DNA from: Methanolobus mangrovi
GTDB taxonomy: Archaea; Halobacteriota; Methanosarcinia; Methanosarcinales; Methanosarcinaceae
Assembly (NCBI RefSeq): GCF_031312535.1
Contig: NZ_CP133594.1
Location: forward strand, 1,965,934-2,029,933
DNA: 64,000 nucleotides
Direction of reading: 5' to 3'
Shown here: positions 17,256 through 26,171 of the stretch, one piece after another
How the letters are laid out: each line of letters starts with the position of its first letter
How positions within the stretch are numbered: the stretch's first letter is position 1
Notes under the pieces: model-generated
The model's database searches: none
Seen by the model: the letters and a program-made list of their open reading frames with translations, nothing else
What the model was told of the DNA's origin: nothing
Program-made: the position numbers and the translations under genes

Positions 17256-18281
17256 TTATATCAACTCATCAAGGTGGTCGTACCTGAGTTTATAATAAGT
17301 TCCGCGTCCTGTTCTTCCCACCTGGATGAATATCTTCTTCTTAACAAGTTCCTGAAGGTCTCTTTTTGAAGTTGAAACACCCAGATCACATAGTTTCTGG
17401 TATTCCTGATTCGTGATCTTTCCCATCTCACGTGCAAATTTGATACCTTTGACCTGCCGGTCTTTCAGTCCAATCTGCATGTATTTTCCAATGGTCCCGT
17501 AGTCACGACTTATGTTCAGCACGGCATTCTCAACCCTTGAGACTTTCAATGCAAGACCGTAGAGATAATACTCCAGCCATTCAGTAATATCAGGACCATT
17601 TCCATTGCTGCCTTCAAGGCCCTCAAAATAGTTCTTTTTTCTCTGGTTGAAAAACTCTTCAATGGTGAACAGTTTTTTAGCTTCCCTGAAATTATTTCCC
17701 AGAATGTAGGATGCAATACTCATGGCAATGGTACCGCTGGCACTTTCAAAGGGGTGCATGCGATAAAGTTCATAGTGGACGATCCCTGCCTTTAATACCG
17801 GTAGAACATCGGTAGCCTCATCACTATAGATCCAGTCGATCAGGTCGCGGACACAATACCTGACCCTTTCAGGTTCCATGAATCCCTCAGCCACAGTTGT
17901 CCGATACCTGCCGATCTCACTGTCAGGGACAATTCCCTTCATGGCTATTTTGTGAAGTGTGAGTATCATATCCTCGGATATATCCTCATTTTCAATGTTC
18001 TGGAGGTACTCATTCAATTCCAGAAAATTAAGGACCTGTTTCTTGTCCGTCTCATCCCCGAATATATCCTGTCCGTTAACGAGTTTTGTAACCTGCCTGA
18101 TGGAAAGCCCATTTTCCTCCAGGCTTGTAGCATGATAGGCGAGTCTGAAAAGGTTGTTTATCTGCAGTCTCCTTTCCCATGCAGGAGGTACGTGCGTATT
18201 GAGAATTATCTCCCTGGCTGCCTGTATCCTTGCAAGCAGACGTACTATCCTGTCATTATAATGGAAATCCGGCTGGTACAT
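17256..18281 (-). CDS. Fic-domain protein with degenerate active site and winged helix
   Basis: Fic proteins usually transfer AMP to target proteins. This 341-residue protein has the N-terminal Fic region, an inhibitory helix motif TSLEEN (Thr52 to Asn57, form S/T-xxx-E-N), the Fic core, and a C-terminal winged-helix segment (KLCDLGVSTSKRDLQELVKKKIFIQVG). The expected HPFx(D/E)GNGRxxR loop reads His176-Pro-Phe-Glu-Ser-Ala-Ser-Gly-Thr-Ile-Ala-Met. The catalytic histidine remains, but the acidic residue, the Asn and both arginines are replaced. It may be inactive for AMP transfer, use another substrate, or act as a DNA-binding regulator. It lies next to MntA-HepT. Confidence 0.85.
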   Translation of the reverse strand: MYQPDFHYNDRIVRLLARIQAAREIILNTHVPPAWERRLQINNLFRLAYHATSLEENGLSIRQVTKLVNGQDIFGDETDKKQVLNFLELNEYLQNIENEDISEDMILTLHKIAMKGIVPDSEIGRYRTTVAEGFMEPERVRYCVRDLIDWIYSDEATDVLPVLKAGIVHYELYRMHPFESASGTIAMSIASYILGNNFREAKKLFTIEEFFNQRKKNYFEGLEGSNGNGPDITEWLEYYLYGLALKVSRVENAVLNISRDYGTIGKYMQIGLKDRQVKGIKFAREMGKITNQEYQKLCDLGVSTSKRDLQELVKKKIFIQVGRTGRGTYYKLRYDHLDELI

Positions 18282-18396
18282 GTTTCAGTTATTCTCCTGA
18301 AAGACATTGCCCCGATTATTTATTATCTGTTCCGGTCAACGCTTATTGATATACCTGACTGGCTAAATATAAATTCTTTAAATGCGACATATAATT

Positions 18397-19317
18397 ATGG
18401 ATGATCTGAACACTACAGCAGAGAAAATAAGGACAATGGATATCAGGGGCGCAGGAAGGATTGCAGTTGCAGCATCAGCTGCATTAAGGGATTATGCAAT
18501 GTCGCTGAAATCCCTGCCTTTAAGTGAGTTCAACATCAAGCTAGAAGAGGCTGCAAAGACACTGGTGGACACCAGGCCGACTGCTGTGTCTCTTCCCAAT
18601 GCCGTTGCTCTTACAAAGAGGCACAATGCTACAAATGTCTATGATGCCATTGATGAAATCTCAAAAAATGCAGAGAAATTCATAACAAATGCAGGGGAAG
18701 CATTGGAGAAGATTGGTATGATAGGTGCCCAGCGTATTCACGATGGCGATGTCATCATGACCCACTGCAACTCCCATGCAGCACTTTCTATTATCAAAAC
18801 AGCCTTTGACCAGGGCAAGGATATATCCGTCATTGCTACGGAATCCAGACCCAGAAGGCAGGGTCTGATCACCATCAGGGAATTGAACGATCATGGTATT
18901 CCCACAACTCTTATTGTGGACTCTGCTGTCAGGCTGACCATGAAAGAAGTTGACCTTGTGGTGGTAGGTGCAGATTCGATTTCAGTTAACGGCGCCCTCA
19001 TTAACAAAATAGGCACTTCCCAGCTTGCAATGGCAGCACAGGAAGCACGCAGGAATGTCATTGTTGCTGCAGAAACATACAAATTCAGCCCCCGTACCCT
19101 TCTTGGAGAAATGGTTGAGATAGAGGACCGTTCCAGTGATGAGGTAATAGATGCTGAGATTCTCAGGGAGCTTCCAAATGTCAAGGTCAAAAACCCTGCA
19201 TTTGATGTTACTCCGGCAGAATATATCGACCTCATAATCACTGAAGTCGGAGCTTTCCCCCCATCCATGGCTTTCACGGTAATAAAGGACTATCTGGGAC
19301 TTGAGCTGGCAGTTTAA
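18397..19317 (+). CDS. Ribose-1,5-bisphosphate isomerase
   Basis: This enzyme converts ribose-1,5-bisphosphate to ribulose-1,5-bisphosphate in the archaeal AMP/nucleoside degradation pathway that feeds type III RuBisCO. It belongs to the eIF2B-alpha/MtnA-like fold; TRPTAVSLPNAV, HCNSHAALSIIKTAFDQGKD, ATESRPRRQGLITI, the GADSISVNGALINKIGTSQLA loop and the C-terminal PAFDVTPAEYIDLIITEVGAFPP are characteristic. The start at ATG 18397 is preferred over ATG 18382 because a TATA box at 18365-18373 would place transcription start at it (leaderless). No RuBisCO or AMP phosphorylase gene lies in the window. Confidence 0.88.
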   Translation: MDDLNTTAEKIRTMDIRGAGRIAVAASAALRDYAMSLKSLPLSEFNIKLEEAAKTLVDTRPTAVSLPNAVALTKRHNATNVYDAIDEISKNAEKFITNAGEALEKIGMIGAQRIHDGDVIMTHCNSHAALSIIKTAFDQGKDISVIATESRPRRQGLITIRELNDHGIPTTLIVDSAVRLTMKEVDLVVVGADSISVNGALINKIGTSQLAMAAQEARRNVIVAAETYKFSPRTLLGEMVEIEDRSSDEVIDAEILRELPNVKVKNPAFDVTPAEYIDLIITEVGAFPPSMAFTVIKDYLGLELAV

Positions 19318-19357
19318 GCTTGAATTTATTCAATTTGGAAAGTGATTCTGGAGGCTT

Positions 19358-19648
19358 TCAATCCTTCCAGTTCCACCATTTTAGCAGATCAGGGTCATGT
19401 TCATCGTTAGATGCAAAATAAACTGCACACCTGAAAACATAAAGCATGCATCTGTCTACATGCATGCCCTGAAAGTTACATAATTGCTGATAGAGTTCTT
19501 CAGGGTCTCTGTCTTTTAGGTCTGCTATATTGCGAATACCGAGGTTCAAGAGATCATATGCAATCATTTTTCCCACACCTGGGATTTGCATAAGCTCTTT
19601 TATCACTGTTTTATAAGCTGGAGAGGTTGAAGACATTTCACCCCTCAT
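19358..19648 (-). CDS. Helix-hairpin-helix protein (Cdd1 / 'pathogenicity locus' family)
   Basis: The 96-residue protein has a helix-hairpin-helix core (LMQIPGVGKMIAYDLLNLGIRNIADLKDRDPEEL, about 18-51) and the family tail MHVDRCMLYVFRCAVYFAS...WWNWKD, typical of PF11731-like Cdd1 proteins of unknown role, possibly DNA-binding. Its ATG overlaps the stop of the upstream SagB-like gene (ATGA); a second ATG at 19636 directly after GGGGTGA is an alternative start. Confidence 0.75.
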   Translation of the reverse strand: MRGEMSSTSPAYKTVIKELMQIPGVGKMIAYDLLNLGIRNIADLKDRDPEELYQQLCNFQGMHVDRCMLYVFRCAVYFASNDEHDPDLLKWWNWKD

Positions 19649-20379
19649 TTTTTACCTACCGTTGCAACATATATGACAAACTCATTTTCCCCATCAACCC
19701 CGATTGCAGGATTTATTTCCTCATCAAGGAATGCTGCAATGGCACAAACCCCACAACCCACCGACTCCGCACTCAGGTACAGATTCTGGCATGTGTGTCC
19801 TGCATCCAGATGCAGATACCTGTAGCCTCTTTGCCCGTATCTCCATTCCATCCTGTAGGGCACTGCTGTCCATATGAATGTTGCAGCACTGGTCTTAACA
19901 AATGCCTGGTCAAGACATCCGCGTTTGATCTTGTCCGCGATGTTCTTTTCCATATCTATCTCTACGAGTTTGTGCTCAATGGGAAGGAACCTGTACAATC
20001 CTTTTTCCAGTCCTTTCACATTGTTTGCAAGTATATAGGTTTCAAGCGCGTGTCTGGCCCCTGCCGAGGGCACTGTCCTGAAAGTAACAACATTCCTGAC
20101 AACCTCCTTTACTCCCTGTGTACACCAGAGCAGGTATGAGAGTTCTTCAATAGAAAGTGGCTCTGAACTGTAGTTCCTGATGCTCGTTCTCTTCTCGATA
20201 GCCTGTCTCAGGTCAATATCCCTGACCTGTATTTCTTTTGGCTGAGGCAGATCTATGATCTTTCCGGTATTGTTATCTCCCAGTTCCAGAGCTGGCTGGG
20301 GATAACCCGCTGACTGGTCTGAAATGTCAAGATACCTGTACTGCGTCTTTTCCATGAACTCTTTGCCTGTTCCACTCAT
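19645..20379 (-). CDS. SagB/ThcOx-type nitroreductase-family oxidoreductase
   Basis: This FMN-dependent flavoprotein of the SagB/ThcOx group has 244 residues. In peptide toxin pathways such enzymes oxidise azolines, but the many stand-alone archaeal copies have unknown substrates. Visible features are the FMN-binding RTSIRNYSSEPLSIEELSYLLWCTQGV, the PSAGARHALETYI segment, and the C-terminal HLDAGHTCQNLYLSAESVGCGVCAIAAF followed by DGENEFVIYVATVG. No cyclase or precursor-peptide gene was seen nearby, so a ribosomal peptide pathway is unlikely. It is coupled to the HhH gene by a 4-base overlap. Confidence 0.85.
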   Translation of the reverse strand: MSGTGKEFMEKTQYRYLDISDQSAGYPQPALELGDNNTGKIIDLPQPKEIQVRDIDLRQAIEKRTSIRNYSSEPLSIEELSYLLWCTQGVKEVVRNVVTFRTVPSAGARHALETYILANNVKGLEKGLYRFLPIEHKLVEIDMEKNIADKIKRGCLDQAFVKTSAATFIWTAVPYRMEWRYGQRGYRYLHLDAGHTCQNLYLSAESVGCGVCAIAAFLDEEINPAIGVDGENEFVIYVATVGKK

Positions 20380-20499
20380 GATGATAACCCCGAAATTTCC
20401 TTAAAAGAGATTCTTCATTTGTTGTTTATACTTCTTGTCCTTATTTGAGTAAAAACCAAAAGAAGAAAATATAAAGCGTTTGTAAGCTCTCTTCCGAAT

Positions 20500-21075
20500 A
20501 TGAATACCCGATGTCAATGGGCTGAAATGAACGAACTTGAAACAGATTATCATGATACAGAGTGGGGTGTACCTGAACATGATGAACGTAAGTTGTTCGA
20601 GTTCCTGATACTTGAAGGGGCACAGGCCGGACTTAGCTGGGATACGATCCTTAAAAGAAGGGAGAACTACAGGAAAGCCTTCGATGACTTTGACTACAAC
20701 GTAGTTGCCTGTTATGGTGAAGAGAAAATAGGAGAGCTTCTAGAGAACAGTGGCATCATAAGGAACAAACTGAAGGTGCGTTCCGCAGTTAACAATGCAA
20801 AGGCATTCATTGAGATAAGGAATGAGTTCGGCTCATTTGACAATTACCTTCGTGGATTCTTAAAAGATGGGAAAACAATACAGAATTCATGGAATTCAAT
20901 GTCAGAGATCCCTGCAAAGACTGAACTATCCGAAAAGATAAGCAAGGATATGAAGAAAAGAGGATTCAATTTCGTGGGTCCAACGATAATCTATGCTTTC
21001 ATGCAGGCTGTGGGAATGGTCAATGACCATGTGACCGGATGTTTCAGGCACCAGCAGTGCAGGGATATGCAGTGA
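20500..21075 (+). CDS. tag: DNA-3-methyladenine glycosylase I
   Basis: This base-excision repair enzyme removes 3-methyladenine from DNA. The 191 residues match Tag of bacteria: zinc ligands Cys5, His18 (DYHDTEWG), His177 and Cys181 (NDHVTGCFRH), with the pocket segments LFEFLILEGAQAGLSW and GFNFVGPTIIYAFMQAVGMVNDH. An HhH base lies around IIRNKLKVRSAVNNAKAF. It diverges from the SagB-like gene. Tag is common in bacteria and patchy in archaea, so an old transfer from bacteria is plausible. Confidence 0.93.
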   Translation: MNTRCQWAEMNELETDYHDTEWGVPEHDERKLFEFLILEGAQAGLSWDTILKRRENYRKAFDDFDYNVVACYGEEKIGELLENSGIIRNKLKVRSAVNNAKAFIEIRNEFGSFDNYLRGFLKDGKTIQNSWNSMSEIPAKTELSEKISKDMKKRGFNFVGPTIIYAFMQAVGMVNDHVTGCFRHQQCRDMQ

Positions 21076-21097
21076 ATGGTCCGTGGTTAATTCAAAT

Positions 21098-21763
21098 TCA
21101 ATCTGCGATAAGTCCGTCCTTTAATGTAATGACCCTGTCCACATAATCCAGGTGCCACTGCTCATGGGTGACCATCACAATGGTCTGCTCATTTTCTTCA
21201 TTGAACCTGCTGAAAAGTTCCAGGATCTGTCTTGAAGCTTCACTGTCAAGGTTGGCACAGGGTTCATCGGCAAAGAGTATCTTTGGCTCATGTACCAGTG
21301 CTCTGGCAATGGAAACCCTTTGTTGCTGCCCTCCGCTCATTTCTGACGGCAGGTGGTGCATCCTGTCAGCAAGCCCCACAGCTTCAATTATGCTGACAGC
21401 TTCTTTCATGATGTTTTCCTGTGTTCTCCCCTGCATCATCAGGGGCAGATAGACATTCTCAAGACCTGTCAGGGTGGGGATAAGAGCGTAATCCTGGAAA
21501 ACATAACCGAGATTGTTCAGCCGGAATCTTATTTTCTGTTTATCAGTAAGTTCTGATACATTGGTCGAGTCAATGAAAACCTTTCCCGATGTTGGTGTAT
21601 CCAGCAATCCGAGCTGGTTGAGCAGAGTGGTCTTTCCGCTACCGCTTGAGCCTACTATGGCAACGAACTCTCCTTTGCCTATATTGAGACTGATGCCCTT
21701 CAGAGCTTTTACTTCCACCTTACCCATGAGGAAGGTTCTTTTGACATCCCTTGCCTCTATCAT
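21098..21763 (-). CDS. ABC transporter ATPase (MacB/LolD type)
   Basis: This is the ATP-binding subunit of a MacB/FtsX-type complex. It has Walker A GSSGSGKTT, the Q-loop FQDYALIPTLTGLENVYLPL, signature MSGGQQQRVSIARALVHEP, Walker B ILFADEPCANLD and the switch VMVTHEQWH. The start MIEARDVKRTF at 21763 shares its first base with the permease stop (TGATG). Together with the permease and the COG1361-like protein it forms a probable three-gene operon for export, extraction of lipids or peptides, or mechanotransmission at the envelope. Confidence 0.88.
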   Translation of the reverse strand: MIEARDVKRTFLMGKVEVKALKGISLNIGKGEFVAIVGSSGSGKTTLLNQLGLLDTPTSGKVFIDSTNVSELTDKQKIRFRLNNLGYVFQDYALIPTLTGLENVYLPLMMQGRTQENIMKEAVSIIEAVGLADRMHHLPSEMSGGQQQRVSIARALVHEPKILFADEPCANLDSEASRQILELFSRFNEENEQTIVMVTHEQWHLDYVDRVITLKDGLIAD

Positions 21764-22965
21764 CAGTTGGCACCCCATATCAGATCAAGCAGACTTCTCT
21801 TTGTCATTCTGTAGGATGGGATTAGGGATCCAATAACTGCTGCCATAAAAAGCATCATTGCACGGATCGCTGCTTCAGAATTACTCAGGTCCAGGCTCAC
21901 CTTGCCAATTGGTGCACTGATGGGATGGGATTGTGTGTAACCTGTAAAAACGAACTGCATAAGGCTGTAGCCTATGACCATCGCTACAAAGGCATAGAAC
22001 ATCGCCTGTAACACAAAGGAAGCAATAATAATTTCTTCTTCTATGCCGATGGCTTTCTGTACTCCTATCTGGCGTTTCTGGCTTACGATGTTTACAAAGA
22101 TGACCACAAAAATAATGACAAAGGCTACGATAAGTCCGACTGCCGTAAAGATGTTCCTCACCATGGAAAGTGTACCTTCGATTATCTTCAGGATACCGGC
22201 AAATTCCTGCCAGGTTCGTACTTCCTCCTGCACTCCCAGGGAAAGTATCTCCTCACGGACGTATTCCTCATCCGCACCATCCTTGATCTTTATGGCAATC
22301 TCATGGGCTTTGTTCTCAGCATCCAGGATTTCTTCAAGGTCTTCTTTGTTAACAAAGGCTGAAGAGTCGGACATAAAGAACAAAGTATTGTAGATTCCCT
22401 TTACCCTGAATTCCTTTGCCTGGCCGTTTATCATAACATTGACGATATCCCCTACAGTCACATCTTCCAGGGACCTGCTCTGCATTACTGCTCCGTATCC
22501 TCCGGAAAGTTCCCTTCCAAGTACTATCTCTCCCCTGTCAAGCTTGCTTATGAATTCCCCCTCAACCATTGCCGATTCGAATTTGGTGACAAGTCCCTCC
22601 TCGTTTGCATCAATGCCATAAATTGTGGCACCTACCTCTTTTTCTTTGAAGGCTATGGAACTTTTCAGACGCAAACGCGGTGATACACCTACTACTTCAG
22701 GGAGATGCTCTATCTTTTTGCTGAGCGCATCAACATTTGATATGTAAAGTTCGTCCTGTTTAGGTTCGACAACAAGGTCTCCTGTCTGGTAATCTACAAG
22801 CACATCGTTGAACTTCAGCGTCACCCCGCCTATCACACTGGAAAAGAAAACAAGCTGCAGATACACAAGTGTCAGGACTATAATAGTGAAAAAAGTGATA
22901 CCTTTGTTGCCTCTCAGTATCGATCTCGATGCCAGAAAAAAGGAGACCTTTGTTCTCTCAAGCAT
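21763..22965 (-). CDS. ABC transporter permease (MacB/FtsX type)
   Basis: The 400-residue permease has the MacB/FtsX layout: one N-terminal helix (SRSILRGNKGITFFTIIVLTLVYLQLVFF), a large extracytoplasmic domain (about 45-250) and three C-terminal helices with QKRQIGVQKAIGIEEEIIIASFV between them. The start at ATG 22965 (MLERTKVSFF) follows GAGGAG and lies seven bases after the stop of the COG1361-like gene; a longer frame to 23034 has no ribosome site. The substrate is unknown. Confidence 0.85.
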   Translation of the reverse strand: MLERTKVSFFLASRSILRGNKGITFFTIIVLTLVYLQLVFFSSVIGGVTLKFNDVLVDYQTGDLVVEPKQDELYISNVDALSKKIEHLPEVVGVSPRLRLKSSIAFKEKEVGATIYGIDANEEGLVTKFESAMVEGEFISKLDRGEIVLGRELSGGYGAVMQSRSLEDVTVGDIVNVMINGQAKEFRVKGIYNTLFFMSDSSAFVNKEDLEEILDAENKAHEIAIKIKDGADEEYVREEILSLGVQEEVRTWQEFAGILKIIEGTLSMVRNIFTAVGLIVAFVIIFVVIFVNIVSQKRQIGVQKAIGIEEEIIIASFVLQAMFYAFVAMVIGYSLMQFVFTGYTQSHPISAPIGKVSLDLSNSEAAIRAMMLFMAAVIGSLIPSYRMTKRSLLDLIWGAN

Positions 22966-22972
22966 GTTCTCC

Positions 22973-24226
22973 TCATTCTTCGGTCTCTTTTTTGAAATGC
23001 TTTTTGAGGGTGAATGTCCCAAAGACCACCACAAACAAAACTATAATCCCTAGCAGTATCTGGTAGGGTGAGCTGCCTTTTACGCTCATGGTCAGTTTGT
23101 GCTCAATAGAATGTTTCCCGAAATCATCTTCATATTCGATGAGTGCGGTGTACTCCTGGTCACCACTCTTTCGGGGAATGAATGAGAACGTAGCAGGAGC
23201 ATCATCGTTTGCATCAAGCTTTCCGATAAACGCTTCCTTAGTGCCGGAAACATCAAGGTCCACAATACTGACCTTCACCGACCTTGCTTCGCCTTCTCCT
23301 ACATTCTCGATCCTTATCATCTGGGTGAGTTCTTTACCTTTTTCAGGCATTGTAGGATCATTCTTTATGTTGGCAATATCAAGTTTTGCTCTTCCCTTTG
23401 CATCAAAACCAATGGTCTCAACTGAGCTGATATCAAGATTTTCGGTATCATCAACCGCAATTATAGAAACAGGTATGTTGTAGGATGTTATCTCTGCATC
23501 TTTTCCAAGGCTTAGCTCAAAAGTTATCTGTTCTTCTTCACCTGCATCCAATGTGTGGATAAATGCAGTATTGTCCTTTACAGCCACAAGGGAAGGAACA
23601 TCATCCAGCAGGAGAGTTATTCGTATGTTCTTGGCATTACCGCTTCCAACGCTTGCAACGGTCGTATTCAGGAAAAATGAGTCTCCCGGAGATATTCCTG
23701 ATTGTGAAAAAGAAGAGTTCATAAGTGCTATGGCCGGAGTTCCTTCAACTTTGATGGATATCGTTCTTGTAACAAATATGTCATTGCCATCAGAAAGCCT
23801 GAAAGTTACGTGGTAGGTTCCAGTCCTGGCTTTCGGGTCGATGAGGAAGTTATAATTAATCTCTACGTTTCCATTGGAACTTATCCTGTCAATCCTGAAA
23901 CTATTATTGGAGATGCTCTTTACACCATACTCCTTTTCAGAGAATCTCAATATAAGGGGGAATTGGTTCTCAACATCAAGAATGATATTGGCGGCTGTAG
24001 TGTCATCATAATTGGCCACACTCACTTTAACAAGCAGTTCCTCTCCTGGTCTTACAGGCTGCGGAGATACTTCCGCAGCGAGTATGTCAAGCTTATCAGT
24101 CCTCACCTGCTCCAGGGCTATGGCCGGGAATGACATAAACAAAATACAGACCAAGGTCACAACTGCAAACCATCTATAATGTCTTTTGATGACTATTGGA
24201 ACTCCCCCACCACAATATAACTTCAC
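22973..24226 (-). CDS. COG1361-like surface protein, ABC-linked
   Basis: This secreted 417-residue protein is anchored by a C-terminal helix. An N-terminal hydrophobic segment (WFAVVTLVCILFMSFPAIALEQ, about 19-40) serves as signal peptide. Next come three to four immunoglobulin-like beta repeats with the PVRPGEELLVKVSVANYDDTTAANI type of sequence seen in COG1361/CARDB proteins, and a tail helix (YQILLGIIVLFVVVFGTFTL) followed by KKHFKKETEE. It precedes the MacB-like permease and ATPase and may be the extracytoplasmic partner. The only in-frame start before the signal peptide is GTG 24226, though a TATA-like run lies only about ten bases upstream. Confidence 0.8.
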   Translation of the reverse strand: MKLYCGGGVPIVIKRHYRWFAVVTLVCILFMSFPAIALEQVRTDKLDILAAEVSPQPVRPGEELLVKVSVANYDDTTAANIILDVENQFPLILRFSEKEYGVKSISNNSFRIDRISSNGNVEINYNFLIDPKARTGTYHVTFRLSDGNDIFVTRTISIKVEGTPAIALMNSSFSQSGISPGDSFFLNTTVASVGSGNAKNIRITLLLDDVPSLVAVKDNTAFIHTLDAGEEEQITFELSLGKDAEITSYNIPVSIIAVDDTENLDISSVETIGFDAKGRAKLDIANIKNDPTMPEKGKELTQMIRIENVGEGEARSVKVSIVDLDVSGTKEAFIGKLDANDDAPATFSFIPRKSGDQEYTALIEYEDDFGKHSIEHKLTMSVKGSSPYQILLGIIVLFVVVFGTFTLKKHFKKETEE

Positions 24227-24284
24227 TTCTTTATACTATAAGTTGAGCACAGGCTGACTTATACTTTTTGTATCAATATATGTA

Positions 24285-24767
24285 TCAGTGTCTTTTCCAG
24301 TACCTGTAGCAGTAAATTCCTGTTGCAGGAAGGAAGGAGAGCAGGCATAGCAGATATACTGTTCCGGATACCGTCAGCCCTAGAAGTGGATTGGGTGTCA
24401 GAGGCCACAGTGGTCTTATGTCGGTATAAAGGAATGAATCAAGGAGTACATGGCTCCATGTTCCTATAAGTGATCCTATTATCATTGAAAGGAAGGAATA
24501 GGTCTGTTCAATTTCAAATTTATAAGTGAGCTTTTGCAACCATAGTCTTTGTGAAAATAGCAGCCATGCAAGCAGAAAAGCGACCACTGCTGCACTCAGG
24601 AAAGTATGAAATGGTCCGTGCAGGGGTCGGCAGCCAGTAAAAAGACAATAAGTAGCTCTCACATCAACAATTATACTTCCCAGAAGAAGAGAAAAAAGGT
24701 TGGCCCTTTTCTCGAAGATCTCTCCGAGCAAAAAGGCCGGTCCCAGATGAAACGGTGTGAAAGGCAT
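24285..24767 (-). CDS. YdjM-like membrane-bound metal-dependent hydrolase family protein
   Basis: The 160-residue integral membrane protein with about four helices belongs to the YdjM/DUF457-type family. The conserved N-terminus MPFTPFHLGPAFLLG, the internal HGPFHTF and the SHVLLDSFLYTDIRPLWPL motif hold the histidines and aspartates thought to bind metal. The biological role is not established. It lies four bases downstream of sppA on the same strand and is likely co-transcribed with it. Confidence 0.75.
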   Translation of the reverse strand: MPFTPFHLGPAFLLGEIFEKRANLFSLLLGSIIVDVRATYCLFTGCRPLHGPFHTFLSAAVVAFLLAWLLFSQRLWLQKLTYKFEIEQTYSFLSMIIGSLIGTWSHVLLDSFLYTDIRPLWPLTPNPLLGLTVSGTVYLLCLLSFLPATGIYCYRYWKRH

Positions 24768-24773
24768 TCAAGA

Positions 24774-26033
24774 TCAGCTTATCTGACCGTAGGGACTTTC
24801 CTCATAATATCGAAGGAATTCTTCTGAAGAGACAGTGGCTTCGGATTCAGAGCCAAAAAGGAGGCTTGAAAGAGATGGTTTGTTCATGTAAACGATAGTT
24901 GGCTCTCCCTTTATGCCACCAATCTCTGCTGCCCTGTCAATTGAATCGTAAAGGTTACCGAATTCATCCACCAGGCCAAGTTCCTTTGCTTCTCTTCCGG
25001 TGTATATTCTGCCATCTGCAAGGGCTTTTACCTCACTGGTGCTCATGTCCCTGCCTTCGGCGACATCCCTTACGAAATTTCCGTAAACTTCTGCAACGAC
25101 CTTATTGGCATATTCTTTCTCATCATCGGAAAGGCCTCTCCAGGCTCCTCCCATATCCTTGAACTCTCCGGATTTTACGATGTAGAATTCAACTCCTTCG
25201 TCACTATAATATGCAGAAAGGTTCTGGAATGTCCATATGGTTCCAATGCTTCCTGTCATGGTCGAAGGATTGGCAATTATAAGGTCTGCAGGTGCAGAAA
25301 GGTGATAGGCTGCGCTTGCTGCCACATCTCCCATGGATATGATGACAGGTACTCCGCTGTCACTTGCTTTCTTGACTTCGGTATATATCTCTTCTCCGGC
25401 GGTTGAGGAGCCTCCACCGCTATTGACCCTCAGGACAATGGCTTTTACATCCTCATCCCTGAGAGCTTTCCTTATGTTGTCAGATACCTCTTCAGAGCTC
25501 ACATAACCAAGTCCGCCTGGTATGCTGCTGGTGATGAGGGTTCCCTGGACATAGATAACAGCTACCTTATCATTTGAAGAGTAAAGGTCACCGTTGAAGG
25601 TCTGGTAAATTACTGCAAAGCTCACTCCAATAATGAACAAGAGAACTGCAACAATGGCAATATATTGCCATTTACGGCTTTTCTTCTTCGTAACAGGAGG
25701 TTCCTGGGATGGTTCGGCATAAGTTGTTGTTGCATTGATCGTTTTTTCCTGTTTATACTCAGTTTTCTCTTCCTTTTCTTCAACCGGTACTTCATCAACA
25801 GGATCATCATCAGTAATATTGTCTGCCATGGTCGGGTAATTCTCTGCTTCGGCAGTTGTCTCTGCAGTTTCGATTGTTACAGAAGTTTGTTCTGGTTCTG
25901 TAACTTCTGGCTCTGCATTATTAGATTCGACACTGGAATGGACATTATCATTCCCAGCTTCTCCATAACTATATGGATAACGATGATATCCGATATCATC
26001 ATCAGTTTTTTTATCAGAATTATCTCCGTTCAT
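24774..26033 (-). CDS. sppA: Signal peptide peptidase SppA (membrane serine protease)
   Basis: This S49-family protease cleaves leftover signal peptides in the membrane. A long acidic Thr/Glu-rich N-terminal tail (about 1-125) precedes one helix (WQYIAIVAVLLFIIGVSFAVIYQ). The S49 domain follows: RVNSGGGSSTAGEEIY, the nucleophile serine in GDVAASAAYHLSAPAD, TGSIGTIW, and the lysine region SGEFKDMG. The start at ATG 26033 (MNGDNSDKK) is chosen because a TATA run at about 26055 would give a leaderless transcript there. The acidic tail is longer than usual. Confidence 0.88.
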   Translation of the reverse strand: MNGDNSDKKTDDDIGYHRYPYSYGEAGNDNVHSSVESNNAEPEVTEPEQTSVTIETAETTAEAENYPTMADNITDDDPVDEVPVEEKEEKTEYKQEKTINATTTYAEPSQEPPVTKKKSRKWQYIAIVAVLLFIIGVSFAVIYQTFNGDLYSSNDKVAVIYVQGTLITSSIPGGLGYVSSEEVSDNIRKALRDEDVKAIVLRVNSGGGSSTAGEEIYTEVKKASDSGVPVIISMGDVAASAAYHLSAPADLIIANPSTMTGSIGTIWTFQNLSAYYSDEGVEFYIVKSGEFKDMGGAWRGLSDDEKEYANKVVAEVYGNFVRDVAEGRDMSTSEVKALADGRIYTGREAKELGLVDEFGNLYDSIDRAAEIGGIKGEPTIVYMNKPSLSSLLFGSESEATVSSEEFLRYYEESPYGQIS

Positions 26034-26171
26034 CTCTTGTTTCCATCCCGGGTATAAAATGTATGTGAACATTCAAAAACCTTGCCTTATGACCGGGCAA
26101 GGGAAATATATTTTATAATTGCACGCAATCCAACATCAGAGCTATTGATAAATTTCCAATGGAGTTAATAA

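Noticed and set aside
19645-20379. Ribosomal peptide (azole) pathway suggested by a SagB-type enzyme
   Set aside because: No cyclodehydratase or precursor peptide was found beside it.
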